The notes: generated by a model not told the origin, from the letters alone. A DNA stretch of 64,000 nucleotides from Bdellovibrio bacteriovorus str. Tiberius (GCF_000317895.1 NC_019567.1:2170001-2234000), one strand, 5' to 3'. Shown: positions 18,183 to 28,099, counted from the first letter of the stretch. A program made the numbers and translations.

Positions 18183-21100
18183 TTATTGAATTGAAATCTG
18201 CGAGGCTGTGCAAGGGTTCGCCGCACAACGCCCCAGCACCATGTTGCCTGAGGAGGTTCGTTCCAGCTCCCCTGGAAGTTCGGCCACCAGATCAGAGGGC
18301 AGAAGGATAGAGTCTGTCACTGCTCCGTCCGCAACATTGAGCACCGGCAAAGTTGAAACGGCCTGGCCGTTTAGCGTGGAAAACACACCTTCCAGCAACA
18401 ACTTCCCGGAAGATACTTCCCGCACCGCCGCGATCAGATTCGGAATCACCATAACATTGGCAATCGTTAACGACACACTGTGAACAAATCCCGCATCAAA
18501 CGTTTCCTGCGCAACTTTGTACCGGGCCAGCGAAGTGGCGACACCATTGGCTGTACTGATTCCACCGATATACACACTGTCACCGCTGGAGGTGATGGAC
18601 ATTTTCAGATTTAGCATCGCCATAAACGGTTCCGACACCAGTCCCGGGATCGCGGAAAGCGAGTCCTGACCTTTCGTGAACAAGTCAGCTGCATTCTTGA
18701 TGCGCACAAAGTTCGACCCGGCGACAAAATTCACCGCAGTTTCAGAAAGATCTGTCGCATCCACAATTTTCAGACTTTCAAAATTACCAATCAGGAACAT
18801 CTGACCGTCATTTAAAACAGCATCCAAAGACCCCGTAGCCATTGTCCCGGAAATCAAAGCATAACGATCAGACTGAAGCTGACCATTTACCAGCGCAAAG
18901 GACTGAATCCCCCCGGTCGCGGCAATATAAAGCTGCGATCCGGATTTCAGAATACGGGCCTTGCTTGAGGCAACAAAATCCACCACGCCCGGAACCGGCA
19001 CATTGGTGACATCTCCACTGCCCGGATCAAAAACAACCACCGAAGAAGTCAAAGGATGTGAATTCAGCTGTGTTCCGTTTTTCTGAACCACCAGAAGCTT
19101 CCCATCCACGTCAGCAAGACCCAGAATCTCTCCGTCGAAATCAACAAAACTGAGTGACTTGTCAGCATTGGAAACTTTCAGCAGCGGAGAAACAGCCTGG
19201 TCGTTAAAATATAAGCTGGAAAGATAGAAAACAATATCACCGTTGGCCTGTTCAATGGGCTTCGCGTGACCAAAGAAAGTCGCCCGTGGCTGAAATTTAA
19301 AATACAAATCAGAAAACTTGCCCGCATCCGTACCGGTCGCCGCATCATAGACATGCATATAGATTTTTTCCGGAAGAGCCGCATCGAAACCGTCGTCATC
19401 GCCCGAAGGCACAATGACCTTGTCCTGGAAACGGTACATTCGGTAAGTTTTCCAGTGATTGATCAGGTCATGGCTGTAGTTCGCGCCGTTGCCCCCAAAG
19501 TCCTGCACAATGCTTTGCGCTGGCGCATTAATGGAAACAAAAGAGTTAATAACTTTGCACGAGGCCGGAAAGCTCGGGCAATTATGAGCGCTGTTGCCGC
19601 TGTTGAAGACCGCCGGATCCGCCAGAACGGAAGACCCTGTCATATAAAGAATGTCACCGCTAAGAATCAGTCTGGTTTCAGCGTTGCTGGTATTGATGAA
19701 TCTTTCCCAGACCACTGACGAATTTGTCACGTCATAAATGACCAGACGGCCGTCATCGGTGTCCCCATGCATGAAGGCCTCGTATTTTGCATTCCTCGCA
19801 TAACCAAACACATGACGAACCCCGCTTGCAAAAACTGCCTGAGTGATCGCGGTGGGTGGTACGAGCGTGTCGTTGGCGGTATTCACGGTGTAAAGCCCCC
19901 CGTCGAAGACGCCGCCATAGTTTGTGCCGGAAAAACAGATTCCAGCAGAAGACACTATATATTCAGAACAAAAGGCCCCTGAATTCACCGGAGTATCCAA
20001 GGTGGTGATATTGCCGTTCAAATCGAAAACCAGCAATTTCGCGCTGACAGGATAGTATGCGAAAAGTTCGCCCTGCCACGAAGTGAATTGAGGGTATTCC
20101 CCATAGGCCGGAAGAATTGTCACATTCGCTGCCGGACTGATAACACCTGTCACGGCAGCCCCGGTCAGCTTGTTATAGACTTCCAGCTGACGCACACCCG
20201 GATGCCAGTTATAAATGAAAAGATAATCCCCAACCATTGAAACGGAGGAATTACCAAACGTCTGATTCACACTTCCCAGAAATGCGTTTCCGTTTTGAGT
20301 GTCATAGGTGTAAGCCCCGTTAAAATGAATCAGACTAAGCTGGCCGCTTTCATATTGAATGCTTTGAAACGAATTTATCCCCGGAACGATTTCGGTGGGA
20401 TAAAACGACGTCACCAAAGATGCCGCCGCCGAAAACTGAAATTCTGCCACCGGCAGATCGCGAACGATGTTTTTTCCCGGGCCGTCGAACGCAGTCACAT
20501 CCATTGGATAGTCCCCGGCAAAAAACAGCGAGTTTTGTTCATTCACCTGCAGGATTTTACGCGGAAGAAGGCTTGCGTTAGGCACGGTCACAGTCATCAC
20601 AGGAGTATCATACAAATGCGCCCCCGCGTGGCTGTAGACTTTAAAATAATATTCTTTGGTCGTATCAAACACCGCATTATCAAAAACCATCACGACCACG
20701 TAATCTTTAAGGACCTGAACGCTTTCCACCAAAACATTCTGCAACTCGATATCCGCCACAGCGGGGTCGTCCACATAAGATGACGTCAGCTTTCTTAAAA
20801 CCAGGCGATTATAATAGGTGATTCCCTCATAAACCCGGGTCTGGGAACGATCGACATAAAGCTTGCGTGAAGAAACAGTGGGATCCCACGACTTGGTTGA
20901 AAACAAGGTCGTGGCCTGACCGGCCTTATTCAGGAAATAATATCCCTTTTTAGGATTACCGTGATAACTGCCTGCCTTTCGAAAGGTCACAGTGCTGGCA
21001 TCATCCTGAATAATCTCGGCTCCGCCGACAAAAGTGGGATTCCAGGATGTCAGCTGCCCCGTTGCAAGATCCACGGAAAAAGCACCGACCCTTTCAACAC

Positions 21101-21698
21101 CGTTCACCGCCTCAAAAACACCGCTGACGTACAGGCGATTGTTTTTCACGATCATTCCATGCAGGTCGTGGGCCGAATAGCTGGTGCTGGACCAGGTCAG
21201 TTTAAGTACTGGAAAGGAATTGTCCAGCGTCAGGTCAGGTCGGAATTTTAAAACATTTATCTCTGAAGCCGAGTCCGTGATAGACTTATAAAAGCGTCCA
21301 TACACATAGATATTGCCTGCAGCATCCACGGCGTTGGCAAAAATATCACCCGCATATCCACCCAGACCCACCGAGCTCAATGAAGGGGTTCCGTTGGCGT
21401 AACTGATCTTTAAACCATGGGAGGCAATATTCGTGGCATTGTTAAAGCTGCCTCCGATAAAGATATTGTCGTCCACGCTGGCGGCAGCCTTCATGGGACC
21501 ATTAACGATAATTTTATAATTGGAAAGATTTGTCAGCGTCCCGCTATCACCCTCGGATCCGCCATCACCCGTGCCTGGGTCGATGCCGATAGCTTCCTTC
21601 AGTTCACCGAAAAATTCGGCGTTCAGGGAACATCCTGACGTGAGCAATGAAAGAAGAATGAAGAATCCAATCATTCTAAAACGTACCAGTATTCGCAT
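18183..21698 (-). CDS. Large lipoprotein with beta-propeller-like repeats
   Basis: The 1171-residue product has a lipoprotein signal (hydrophobic core, then LLTSGC), so it is lipid-anchored at Cys23. A Gly/Asp/Ser-rich linker follows (about residues 40-55). The rest is one long run of beta strands with recurring pieces of the type I-F-I-G-G-S-F, V-Y-I-G-G-I-S and L-Y-V-S-G-V-F, which recall the delta-60/WD-like repeats of large surface beta-propeller proteins. Pairs of cysteines occur in the middle (for example around residues 580-600 and 700). No catalytic motif is seen; a binding or surface-display role is an inference. It is transcribed alone. Confidence 0.75.
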   Translation of the reverse strand: MRILVRFRMIGFFILLSLLTSGCSLNAEFFGELKEAIGIDPGTGDGGSEGDSGTLTNLSNYKIIVNGPMKAAASVDDNIFIGGSFNNATNIASHGLKISYANGTPSLSSVGLGGYAGDIFANAVDAAGNIYVYGRFYKSITDSASEINVLKFRPDLTLDNSFPVLKLTWSSTSYSAHDLHGMIVKNNRLYVSGVFEAVNGVERVGAFSVDLATGQLTSWNPTFVGGAEIIQDDASTVTFRKAGSYHGNPKKGYYFLNKAGQATTLFSTKSWDPTVSSRKLYVDRSQTRVYEGITYYNRLVLRKLTSSYVDDPAVADIELQNVLVESVQVLKDYVVVMVFDNAVFDTTKEYYFKVYSHAGAHLYDTPVMTVTVPNASLLPRKILQVNEQNSLFFAGDYPMDVTAFDGPGKNIVRDLPVAEFQFSAAASLVTSFYPTEIVPGINSFQSIQYESGQLSLIHFNGAYTYDTQNGNAFLGSVNQTFGNSSVSMVGDYLFIYNWHPGVRQLEVYNKLTGAAVTGVISPAANVTILPAYGEYPQFTSWQGELFAYYPVSAKLLVFDLNGNITTLDTPVNSGAFCSEYIVSSAGICFSGTNYGGVFDGGLYTVNTANDTLVPPTAITQAVFASGVRHVFGYARNAKYEAFMHGDTDDGRLVIYDVTNSSVVWERFINTSNAETRLILSGDILYMTGSSVLADPAVFNSGNSAHNCPSFPASCKVINSFVSINAPAQSIVQDFGGNGANYSHDLINHWKTYRMYRFQDKVIVPSGDDDGFDAALPEKIYMHVYDAATGTDAGKFSDLYFKFQPRATFFGHAKPIEQANGDIVFYLSSLYFNDQAVSPLLKVSNADKSLSFVDFDGEILGLADVDGKLLVVQKNGTQLNSHPLTSSVVVFDPGSGDVTNVPVPGVVDFVASSKARILKSGSQLYIAATGGIQSFALVNGQLQSDRYALISGTMATGSLDAVLNDGQMFLIGNFESLKIVDATDLSETAVNFVAGSNFVRIKNAADLFTKGQDSLSAIPGLVSEPFMAMLNLKMSITSSGDSVYIGGISTANGVATSLARYKVAQETFDAGFVHSVSLTIANVMVIPNLIAAVREVSSGKLLLEGVFSTLNGQAVSTLPVLNVADGAVTDSILLPSDLVAELPGELERTSSGNMVLGRCAANPCTASQISIQ

Positions 21699-21891
21699 AG
21701 CTTACTCCGCTATGTAATACATCGGAATATTGCGAGAAAAACCATGCTATTTACGAATGATTCTGTTCCCATTTTCGATGAAAACGTCTCAATCAGGGAC
21801 ACACCACCCGTTCGAATGAGTCAGCCCGGGTTTATTCAGAAAATATTTTGAAGGAACCTCTGGTTTATCAGCGATGCCATGACGGATGATC

Positions 21892-22665
21892 CTACCAGCG
21901 CTGGAAGGATCCTTTGCGCAAAGAAAGTCGTGCGACACCATAGAACACACCAATTCCGATCAGGGAAATAAAGGCGGCGGTCCAGACATTCACATCACTG
22001 ACTCCCAGAATTCCATAACGAAGACCGTTGATCAGATACAGCAACGGATTGGCTTTGGAAACCGCCTGCCAGAATGGATGCAAGTGTTCGATCGACAAGA
22101 ACACACCACCCAGATAAGTCAGCGGAAGCAAAATGAAAGCGGAAAATGCCGACAATTGATCAAAGGTGTTGGCCCAAAACGCAATGCTGATGCCGATCAT
22201 TCCAAAGATCAGACCGGCCAGCACCACAAAGAACAATGCTGCCACCGGGTGAGCAATCACCAGCCATGTGCCATTTTGGTAGTACATGAACAAAGAACCC
22301 ACGATGTAAGTTATCACCGCCACGATACTTCCGCGAACCAGGGCCGCAAGACTCATGGCCCAGATGATCTCCTGATCAGTGACGGGAGCCACACGCAGAT
22401 CTTCCAGATCGCCTGAAAATTTGGACGACACAATCGAAGAGGATGAATTCTGAAAGGCATTGTTGATAATACCCATCATCATCAGACCCGGAATCAGGAA
22501 GCTAAGATAACTTACGCCCTGGTGTGAAGCCATTTGTTCACCCAAAGACACACCAAAGATCAAAAGATACAGGAAAGAGGAAATAAACGGCGTCACCACC
22601 GTCTGCACCAGAACTTTCAGGAATCGTGCAATTTCACGCTGGAAAATAGTCACAAAACCGGTCAT
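21892..22665 (-). CDS. ABC-2 type transporter permease
   Basis: The 257-residue membrane protein has six predicted helices and the ABC-2 pattern: an N-terminal amphipathic stretch FQREIARFLKV, then helices, with LPLTYLGGVF in the conserved region before the last helices. Its start overlaps the ATPase stop (ATGA-type), so permease and ATPase form one exporter. Substrate unknown; the size and layout fit drug, lipid or polysaccharide exporters of the DrrB/NodJ type. Confidence 0.88.
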   Translation of the reverse strand: MTGFVTIFQREIARFLKVLVQTVVTPFISSFLYLLIFGVSLGEQMASHQGVSYLSFLIPGLMMMGIINNAFQNSSSSIVSSKFSGDLEDLRVAPVTDQEIIWAMSLAALVRGSIVAVITYIVGSLFMYYQNGTWLVIAHPVAALFFVVLAGLIFGMIGISIAFWANTFDQLSAFSAFILLPLTYLGGVFLSIEHLHPFWQAVSKANPLLYLINGLRYGILGVSDVNVWTAAFISLIGIGVFYGVARLSLRKGSFQRW

Positions 22666-23579
22666 AGCGACACCTGCGATTCTTTCTTGGTAACAAGCTT
22701 CAGGAAGGCGTCTTCCAGACTGCCTTCCTCGATCTGAACATCAGCGATCAGCCCTGTCGGGATGCTGACTTCGCTCAGGAATTCACCCAGGGTTTTATTC
22801 TGAGGCACAACGAAACTGTATTCTTTCCCGTCCACTTCAGTCAGATAGTCAGACTGAATCAGATGTTTTTCGGTCAGAAGAACACGGATTTTTTTATGCG
22901 TGTATTCGCGGATAATGGCTTTGGTATCCCCCAGAACCACCAGAGATCCCAGATTGATAATGCCGACGCGGTCGCACAGCTGCTGGGCTTCTTCCAGATA
23001 GTGAGTCGTCAGCAGAATGGACATGCCTTCGCCGCGAAGCTCTTGAACAAACTTCCACAGGTCTTCACGCAGACGAATGTCGACCCCGGCCGTGGGTTCA
23101 TCCAAAAGCAACAGCTTTGGATTGTGAACCAGAGCCTTGGCGATCATCAAACGGCGCTTCATCCCGCCGGAAAGCTGTTTTACTTTTTTATGGCGGTGTT
23201 CGTACAAAGACAGTTTTTCCAGCAGGAAGTGAATGCGTTCTTTGTTTTTACGCAGACCATAGTAACCAGAATGGAAGGTCAGGATTTCTTCAACGTCGAA
23301 GAAACCGGAAGTAATCACTTCCTGATGCACGACGCCTATTTGTTTTTTTGTGAACATCGGATCATTGCAAACATCCACACCGAACACTTTCACCGTCCCC
23401 GAGGTGGGCTTTTCAAGCGTCGTGATGGTTGAAATAATCGTCGTCTTACCCGCCCCGTTAGGCCCCAGCAGACCGAAAATCTCGCCGGGTTTTACGGAAA
23501 AGGTCATACCCTTCACCGCTTCGACGGTGCCGCCGCGGTAGGTTTTTCTGAGGTCAGTAATCTCTAATGGCAAATTCAT
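22662..23579 (-). CDS. ABC transporter ATP-binding protein
   Basis: The 305-residue ATPase shows Walker A GPNGAGKTT (about residues 39-47), signature LSGGMKRR, Walker B LLLLDEPTAGVD and the switch His in TTHYLEEA. The roughly 80-residue C-terminal extension is typical of DrrA-type exporters. It is coupled to the ABC-2 permease and follows prfC after an 80-base gap that holds an intergenic repeat. Confidence 0.93.
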   Translation of the reverse strand: MNLPLEITDLRKTYRGGTVEAVKGMTFSVKPGEIFGLLGPNGAGKTTIISTITTLEKPTSGTVKVFGVDVCNDPMFTKKQIGVVHQEVITSGFFDVEEILTFHSGYYGLRKNKERIHFLLEKLSLYEHRHKKVKQLSGGMKRRLMIAKALVHNPKLLLLDEPTAGVDIRLREDLWKFVQELRGEGMSILLTTHYLEEAQQLCDRVGIINLGSLVVLGDTKAIIREYTHKKIRVLLTEKHLIQSDYLTEVDGKEYSFVVPQNKTLGEFLSEVSIPTGLIADVQIEEGSLEDAFLKLVTKKESQVSL

Positions 23580-23583
23580 AGTT

Positions 23584-23644
23584 GCTACTCCAGCTTGCGC
23601 GGCTGCCGCCGCTTCAGCACTGTGGCTGCGCCCTACTCCAGCTT
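23584..23644 (-). repeat. Dispersed intergenic repeat, copy after prfC
   Basis: Read on the minus strand, the 43 bases at 23584-23626 match the copy at 26660-26702 at 39 of 43 positions. The core is G-C-C-A-C-A-G-T-G-C-T-G then AGCGGCGG, AGCCGCG and AAGCTG, and the 12-mer AAGCTGGAGTAG occurs on both sides of it. It lies just after the prfC stop, in the sense direction. Confidence 0.7.
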
Positions 23645-23659
23645 CCGGGTCACTGTGCG

Positions 23660-25267
23660 CTAGCGAGCGCGCGAGATACTAGTGTGGAATTCCACTGTTG
23701 GGTTTTCGCGCTTCAGCCAGTTTAGATCCCATTCCTGATTTACCAGAACAACCGGATTATTCTGCAGATCACGGTACATGTTCGCGCCACCTTTAAGGTC
23801 TGTGACTGGTTTGCCATCTTCCGTGCGCGGCCAGCGGGCCACGCCGTATGGCAAGCGGTTCAGCTTCACTTCCAGATTGTACTCGTCCTGCAAACGACGG
23901 ATCAGAACTTCAAACTGAAGTTCACCGACGGCACCGATGATCGGATCCTGATGGCCGACGATAGGATCAATAAACAACTGAATCGCACCTTCTTCAGAAA
24001 GGTGGTTCAAGGCTTCATTCATTTTCTGACGTTTCAGGGCGTCTCGAACAGACAGTTTCCCGAACAGTTCCGGAGCAAACTTCGGAATGTCCTCGAAATG
24101 AACTTTACCAGAGGCATAAACACAGTCGCCGATAGCAAAGTTACCGGTGTCACCGACCCCGACGATATCGCCCGCGTAAGCATCATCCACAGTTTCTTTG
24201 TCAGCTGCGACAAACTGACTGGCATAGGACAGGCGCAGCTCTTTGTCATGACGGGAATGTTTCACCTTCATGCCACGCTCGAACTTACCAGAGCAGATAC
24301 GGATAAAGGCAATACGGTCGCGGTGACGCTTGTCCATATTGGCCTGGATTTTAAATACGAAACCAGAGAAGTTCGCATCACAAGGATCCATTTCCTTGCC
24401 ATCTTTCAGATGACGAGGTTGTGGGCCCGGAGCGTACTTGGTGAAGAACTGCAGGAATGTGTCCACCCCGAAGTTCTGTTTCGCAGAACCAAAGGTCACC
24501 GGCGAAATAGTGCCGTTCAGGAATTCATTCACATCAAATGGCGGCAATGCGCCTTCGATCAGATCCAGTTCTTCCAGAACCTGGTCAGCGGATTCCTTAT
24601 CCAGATAGTCATAAAGGATTTTATCGTCTTTGCCTTTTTCAAATGGAATGATTTTGTAGTCTTCCACTTCTTCACGGCGCTGATCATAGATCCAGATTTC
24701 TTTGGTCAGACGGTTGTAGATACCACGGAAGCGCTGACCGATGCCCAGAGGCCAGGTCACAGGGTAGCACTGCATGTTCAAAGTCTTTTCAACTTCATCA
24801 ATCAACGTCAGCGGATCTTTACCTTCACGGTCCAGTTTGTTCACGAATGTGAAAATCGGGATCTTGCGCAGGCGGCAGACTTCGTAAAGTTTTTTAGTAC
24901 GTTCTTCCACACCCTTGGCAACGTCGATCAGCATGCACGCGGATTCCACGGCCATCAATACGCGGTAAGTATCCTCAGAGAAGTCTTTGTGTCCCGGTGT
25001 GTCCAGCAGGTTCACACGCAAACCGTCGAAATCAAAGGTCATCACGGAAGACGTGATGGAGATCCCTTTTTCGCGCTCCATGGCCATCCAGTCGGAGGTC
25101 ACAGCCTTCGTCCCCTGCTTGCCCTTTACTTCCCCGGTTTCGTGAATCACGCCCCCGTGATAAAGCAATTTTTCTGTCAGCGTGGTCTTACCGGCATCCG
25201 GGTGAGAGATGATCGCAAACGTACGGCGACGCTGAATTTCTTTTTGGATCTGAGGAGTGACTTGCAT
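23660..25267 (-). CDS. prfC: Peptide chain release factor 3
   Basis: RF3 is a GTPase that recycles RF1/RF2 from the ribosome. The 535-residue protein has the G1 motif SHPDAGKTTLTEKLL, switch region G-I-S-I-T-S-S-V-M, G3 DTPGHKDFSEDTYR and G4 NKLDRE, with the RF3-specific C-terminal domain ending in E-F-H-T-S-I-S. Length is standard (about 530). An A/G-rich AAAGGAAAG precedes the ATG at some distance. Confidence 0.96.
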   Translation of the reverse strand: MQVTPQIQKEIQRRRTFAIISHPDAGKTTLTEKLLYHGGVIHETGEVKGKQGTKAVTSDWMAMEREKGISITSSVMTFDFDGLRVNLLDTPGHKDFSEDTYRVLMAVESACMLIDVAKGVEERTKKLYEVCRLRKIPIFTFVNKLDREGKDPLTLIDEVEKTLNMQCYPVTWPLGIGQRFRGIYNRLTKEIWIYDQRREEVEDYKIIPFEKGKDDKILYDYLDKESADQVLEELDLIEGALPPFDVNEFLNGTISPVTFGSAKQNFGVDTFLQFFTKYAPGPQPRHLKDGKEMDPCDANFSGFVFKIQANMDKRHRDRIAFIRICSGKFERGMKVKHSRHDKELRLSYASQFVAADKETVDDAYAGDIVGVGDTGNFAIGDCVYASGKVHFEDIPKFAPELFGKLSVRDALKRQKMNEALNHLSEEGAIQLFIDPIVGHQDPIIGAVGELQFEVLIRRLQDEYNLEVKLNRLPYGVARWPRTEDGKPVTDLKGGANMYRDLQNNPVVLVNQEWDLNWLKRENPTVEFHTSISRAR

Positions 25268-25568
25268 TGTGGAATCTTTCCTTTGAAAACTCCTTTTTAC
25301 GGGGAAATCCGACGGGTTACAAGCATTTGCCGCACTGCCCTTGGCGCCCGGAACCCTCCTTGGGTGGATTTGTGCCCAACCTGACGGCGATCATGCCCAA
25401 AACCGGGCAATTCATACAGACTTCTCCTCGTTTTCCGGACGGAATGACGAGGCCCCCTTGCGCCAGAACACAAAAGCCCTTATAACCGTCCGACTACTTT
25501 GAACTCCCCTTGGTTTGGAGCCAAGCTACCCGGACGCTCGCGCGCCGGCAGGACACGAAGGTGACACA
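25268..25568 (+). other. Intergenic region between prfC and trhO (divergent)
   Basis: About 300 bases with no credible gene on either strand. It must contain both promoters. Two small inverted repeats are present: GCCC/GGGC around 25395-25408, and CCTCG/CGAGG at 25426-25452 with internal TTCC/GGAA pairing. No riboswitch family is recognised. Confidence 0.5.
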
Positions 25569-26621
25569 ATGTCTGAATCGCTGAACTATTATGTTACGGC
25601 TTATTATCGTTTTACTAAACTGGCAGATCTGCCAGCCATCCAAAAAGCTCTGGAAGACAAAGCGGAAGAACTCAACGTCAAAGGACTCGTGATCCTGGGC
25701 GACGAGGGCTACAATTCCACATGTGCCGCTTCTTCCATGGAATCTTTTGAAGCCTGGAAAGCGTTCATTCGCGAATACTTCAATTCTCCGGATCAGTTTT
25801 TTAAAGATTCCGATTCGACGAAGTCCCCGTTCCGCCGCTTCAAAGTCAAAGTTCGTAACGAGATCGTGACCACGGGTATTCCAGGAGTGATGCCTCCGGA
25901 AGGTGTGAATCATCACCTGACACCAACCGAGTGGAACAAAGTCATGAAAGAAGAATCTGACTATGTGATGATCGACACGCGCAACTGGTACGAATACAAA
26001 ATCGGAACCTTCAAAGGCGCCCTGAATCCCAATATTGAAAAGTTCACGGAATTCCCGCAATACATCGAAGCGCAAGGAATTCCTAAGGACAAAAAAATGC
26101 TGATCTTCTGTACTGGTGGCATTCGTTGTGAAAAAGGCATCCTGGAACTTCAGGACAAAGGGTACAACAACGTCTTCCAGCTGGACGGCGGTATTCTGAA
26201 TTATATGAAAGAATACCCGAACGATCAGTTCGAGGGCGAATGCTTCGTCTTTGACCACCGCGTGGCGGTCGATCAGAACCTGCAACCCTCCACCAAGTTC
26301 GGCCTGTGCCCGCACTGCGGTCAGCCTGCGACAATCAATGTCGACTGCAAACGCTGTGATTCCCATGCGCTGGTTTGCGAAGACTGTGTCAAAATCGATT
26401 ACGCCAAAGACACTTGCTCAAGAAACTGCGCTTACCAGCTGGAAAAACATCCGGCCCGCAAGGGTCAGAAACAACTGGTGCCGTTTGAAATCGAAAAGAT
26501 GAAAGCCGAAGGCAAGGACACCGGAACAGTTCCACAGATTCGTGTGACTCGCACCAAGTACATTTCACTCAACAAGAACGGCGAAGCGGAAACCCGCTCC
26601 ACCAAAGAAACTGCTGAGTAG
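25569..26621 (+). CDS. trhO: tRNA uridine(34) hydroxylase TrhO (YceA), rhodanese-like
   Basis: The 350-residue protein has the TrhO N-terminal domain (YYVTAYYRFTKL), a rhodanese domain (about 125-220) with active-site Cys in F-C-T-G-G-I-R-C-E, and a C-terminal Cys-rich region with several C-x-x-C pairs (C-P-H-C, C-K-R-C, C-E-D-C) that looks zinc-binding. TrhO makes 5-hydroxyuridine at the wobble position of some tRNAs. The ATG chosen has AAGGTG just upstream; an earlier in-frame start gives a non-conserved, proline-containing extension. Confidence 0.92.
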   Translation: MSESLNYYVTAYYRFTKLADLPAIQKALEDKAEELNVKGLVILGDEGYNSTCAASSMESFEAWKAFIREYFNSPDQFFKDSDSTKSPFRRFKVKVRNEIVTTGIPGVMPPEGVNHHLTPTEWNKVMKEESDYVMIDTRNWYEYKIGTFKGALNPNIEKFTEFPQYIEAQGIPKDKKMLIFCTGGIRCEKGILELQDKGYNNVFQLDGGILNYMKEYPNDQFEGECFVFDHRVAVDQNLQPSTKFGLCPHCGQPATINVDCKRCDSHALVCEDCVKIDYAKDTCSRNCAYQLEKHPARKGQKQLVPFEIEKMKAEGKDTGTVPQIRVTRTKYISLNKNGEAETRSTKETAE

Positions 26622-26627
26622 GCGCCA

Positions 26628-26706
26628 GCCACAGTTCTGCAGCGGCGGTTGCGGCGGTCGCCACAGTGCTGCAGCGGCGGTAGCCGCGAAAGCTGAAGTA
26701 GCTTTC
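26628..26706 (+). repeat. Dispersed intergenic repeat, tandem copy after trhO
   Basis: Two partial units begin G-C-C-A-C-A-G at 26628 and 26660 (32-base period). The second unit (26660-26702) matches the prfC copy in 39 of 43 bases. Its end forms a perfect hairpin GAAAGCT/AGCTTTC (26688-26706) followed by a T-rich stretch, so it may also terminate trhO. Confidence 0.7.
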
Positions 26707-27677
26707 TATTTTCCTGAGGGGGCTTTCTGAGCCCTCTCAATATCCCGCGCAAACAAGCTGACAACCCAGGAATCATTCACACCCACGCGGGTGCTGTTGA
26801 ATTGAACTTTGACCCTGGAGCGATAAGCCGGATCATAGCCGATCGCCTTGGCATCAAGACCCGCGCTGTCCAAAAACCTGGACATCTCGGCGGAGGCTTC
26901 ATCAGCATTGAACTCGCCCCCGGCATTGATGTTCTTTTCCATCTGATCACAGAAATCCAAAGTTGCTGAGTCACGCGCCAGTTCGGGCTTCGCTGCCACG
27001 GCCCGGGCCAGATAGTGCATGTTATAGCTTTTTTGCAGAATCTGATCCATGTCGACTGTGTGCTTTTGCAGGTAATCACCCGCGCGATAGATTTCGTAAT
27101 AGAACTCAGCTTTTTTCAGCAGACCCTGATCATTCTTTGCATCGGCGCTCATGATCTGTTCCACCACTTGTTCCATGCCTGGTGCACGAAAGATGAATCG
27201 CAAGATAGGTGCTGCGGTTTCAACCATCGGGTCATGATTTCCATCGGACAAACTGCTGAAGAAGTATTTCGCGGAAGCATTTTGCGGATCACGCAAAAGC
27301 CCGCTGTGTGCTGCTTTTTCAAGATTGCGACAACCATCCACCAGGGGCTTGCGAGGATCCGCGAAATCCTTCAGCAAAACATCCACGGTGTCTTGCGCCA
27401 GTTTTTCACGGGCATTCATCGCTGGTGTGGCCGCAGGTGTTGCTGAAGACGTTTCCGCGGTCGCGGAAGATTTATCAGAAGTGTTAGCTGTTAAGGATTT
27501 CGCAGCATCCGTGCTTGAGCTTTGAGCAGTTTTTTGCAGTGCTGGCGGAGTCAGGGCTTTTTTCAGATCAGAAGCTGAGGGAAGTTTGGAAAGGCCCCAG
27601 AATAAAAAACCCACCAGACCCACTGCTGAAATAACAAAGCTGATTCCCAAAATTTTTAGCAAGTTTTTCGCATTCAT
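26706..27677 (-). CDS. Membrane-anchored periplasmic protein, unknown
   Basis: The 323-residue product has one N-terminal membrane helix (about residues 8-28), then a Ser/Thr/Ala-rich low-complexity linker (about 45-90) and a helical C-terminal domain of about 230 residues containing two or three cysteines. This is the layout of a signal-anchored periplasmic domain on a flexible tether. No motif is recognised. The second Met of M-N-M-N was chosen because GGAGG lies seven bases before it. Confidence 0.7.
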   Translation of the reverse strand: MNAKNLLKILGISFVISAVGLVGFLFWGLSKLPSASDLKKALTPPALQKTAQSSSTDAAKSLTANTSDKSSATAETSSATPAATPAMNAREKLAQDTVDVLLKDFADPRKPLVDGCRNLEKAAHSGLLRDPQNASAKYFFSSLSDGNHDPMVETAAPILRFIFRAPGMEQVVEQIMSADAKNDQGLLKKAEFYYEIYRAGDYLQKHTVDMDQILQKSYNMHYLARAVAAKPELARDSATLDFCDQMEKNINAGGEFNADEASAEMSRFLDSAGLDAKAIGYDPAYRSRVKVQFNSTRVGVNDSWVVSLFARDIERAQKAPSGK

Positions 27678-27771
27678 ATTCATGCCTCCTGCAACACAGT
27701 CGAACTGAACCATGAAACACGAGCACTGACAATGATACATGGTGCTATATTAAAATTATTAATAAGAGGGG

Positions 27772-27800
27772 TTGACCCCTCGGCGCTTTGCACCTATACC
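27772..27800 (+). promoter_or_regulatory. Promoter of tRNA-fMet
   Basis: TTGACC and TATACC are 17 bases apart, with the -10 box 13 bases before the mature tRNA. This is the best sigma-70-like promoter in the window. Confidence 0.75.
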
Positions 27801-27813
27801 TATGTTTCCTTGT

Positions 27814-27890
<77 letters not shown>

Positions 27891-27893
27891 ATA

Positions 27894-27925
27894 AAGGCTC
27901 GATGGTAAACCATCGGGCCTTTTCC
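27894..27925 (+). terminator. Terminator after tRNA-fMet
   Basis: Arms AAGGCTCGATGG and CCATCGGGCCTT pair with one internal mismatch around a TAAA loop, followed by TTCC and more T-rich sequence. Confidence 0.75.
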
Positions 27926-28099
27926 ATTTCTACGCCTCGAAAAAATTAGATTCTATTTTACCCACTCTACAACACCCTGATCCTCCGTCTGCTTTTCGTT
28001 CTCAAATAGTTAATTTCTTGGATTATTTCGGATTTATGCTTGCGCACAAGGACTGTCCCGTTCTAAGGCTTTTATTCAACACTTAGCAGGAGGACACCC

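Noticed and set aside
23951-25384. A 477-codon open frame on the plus strand
   Set aside because: It is antisense to prfC, whose GTPase motifs are intact; the product shows no motif and no ribosome binding site.
25267-25485. A 72-codon frame in the prfC-trhO gap
   Set aside because: Composition is unlike coding DNA here (many Pro and Trp), no ribosome binding site, and it covers the expected promoters.
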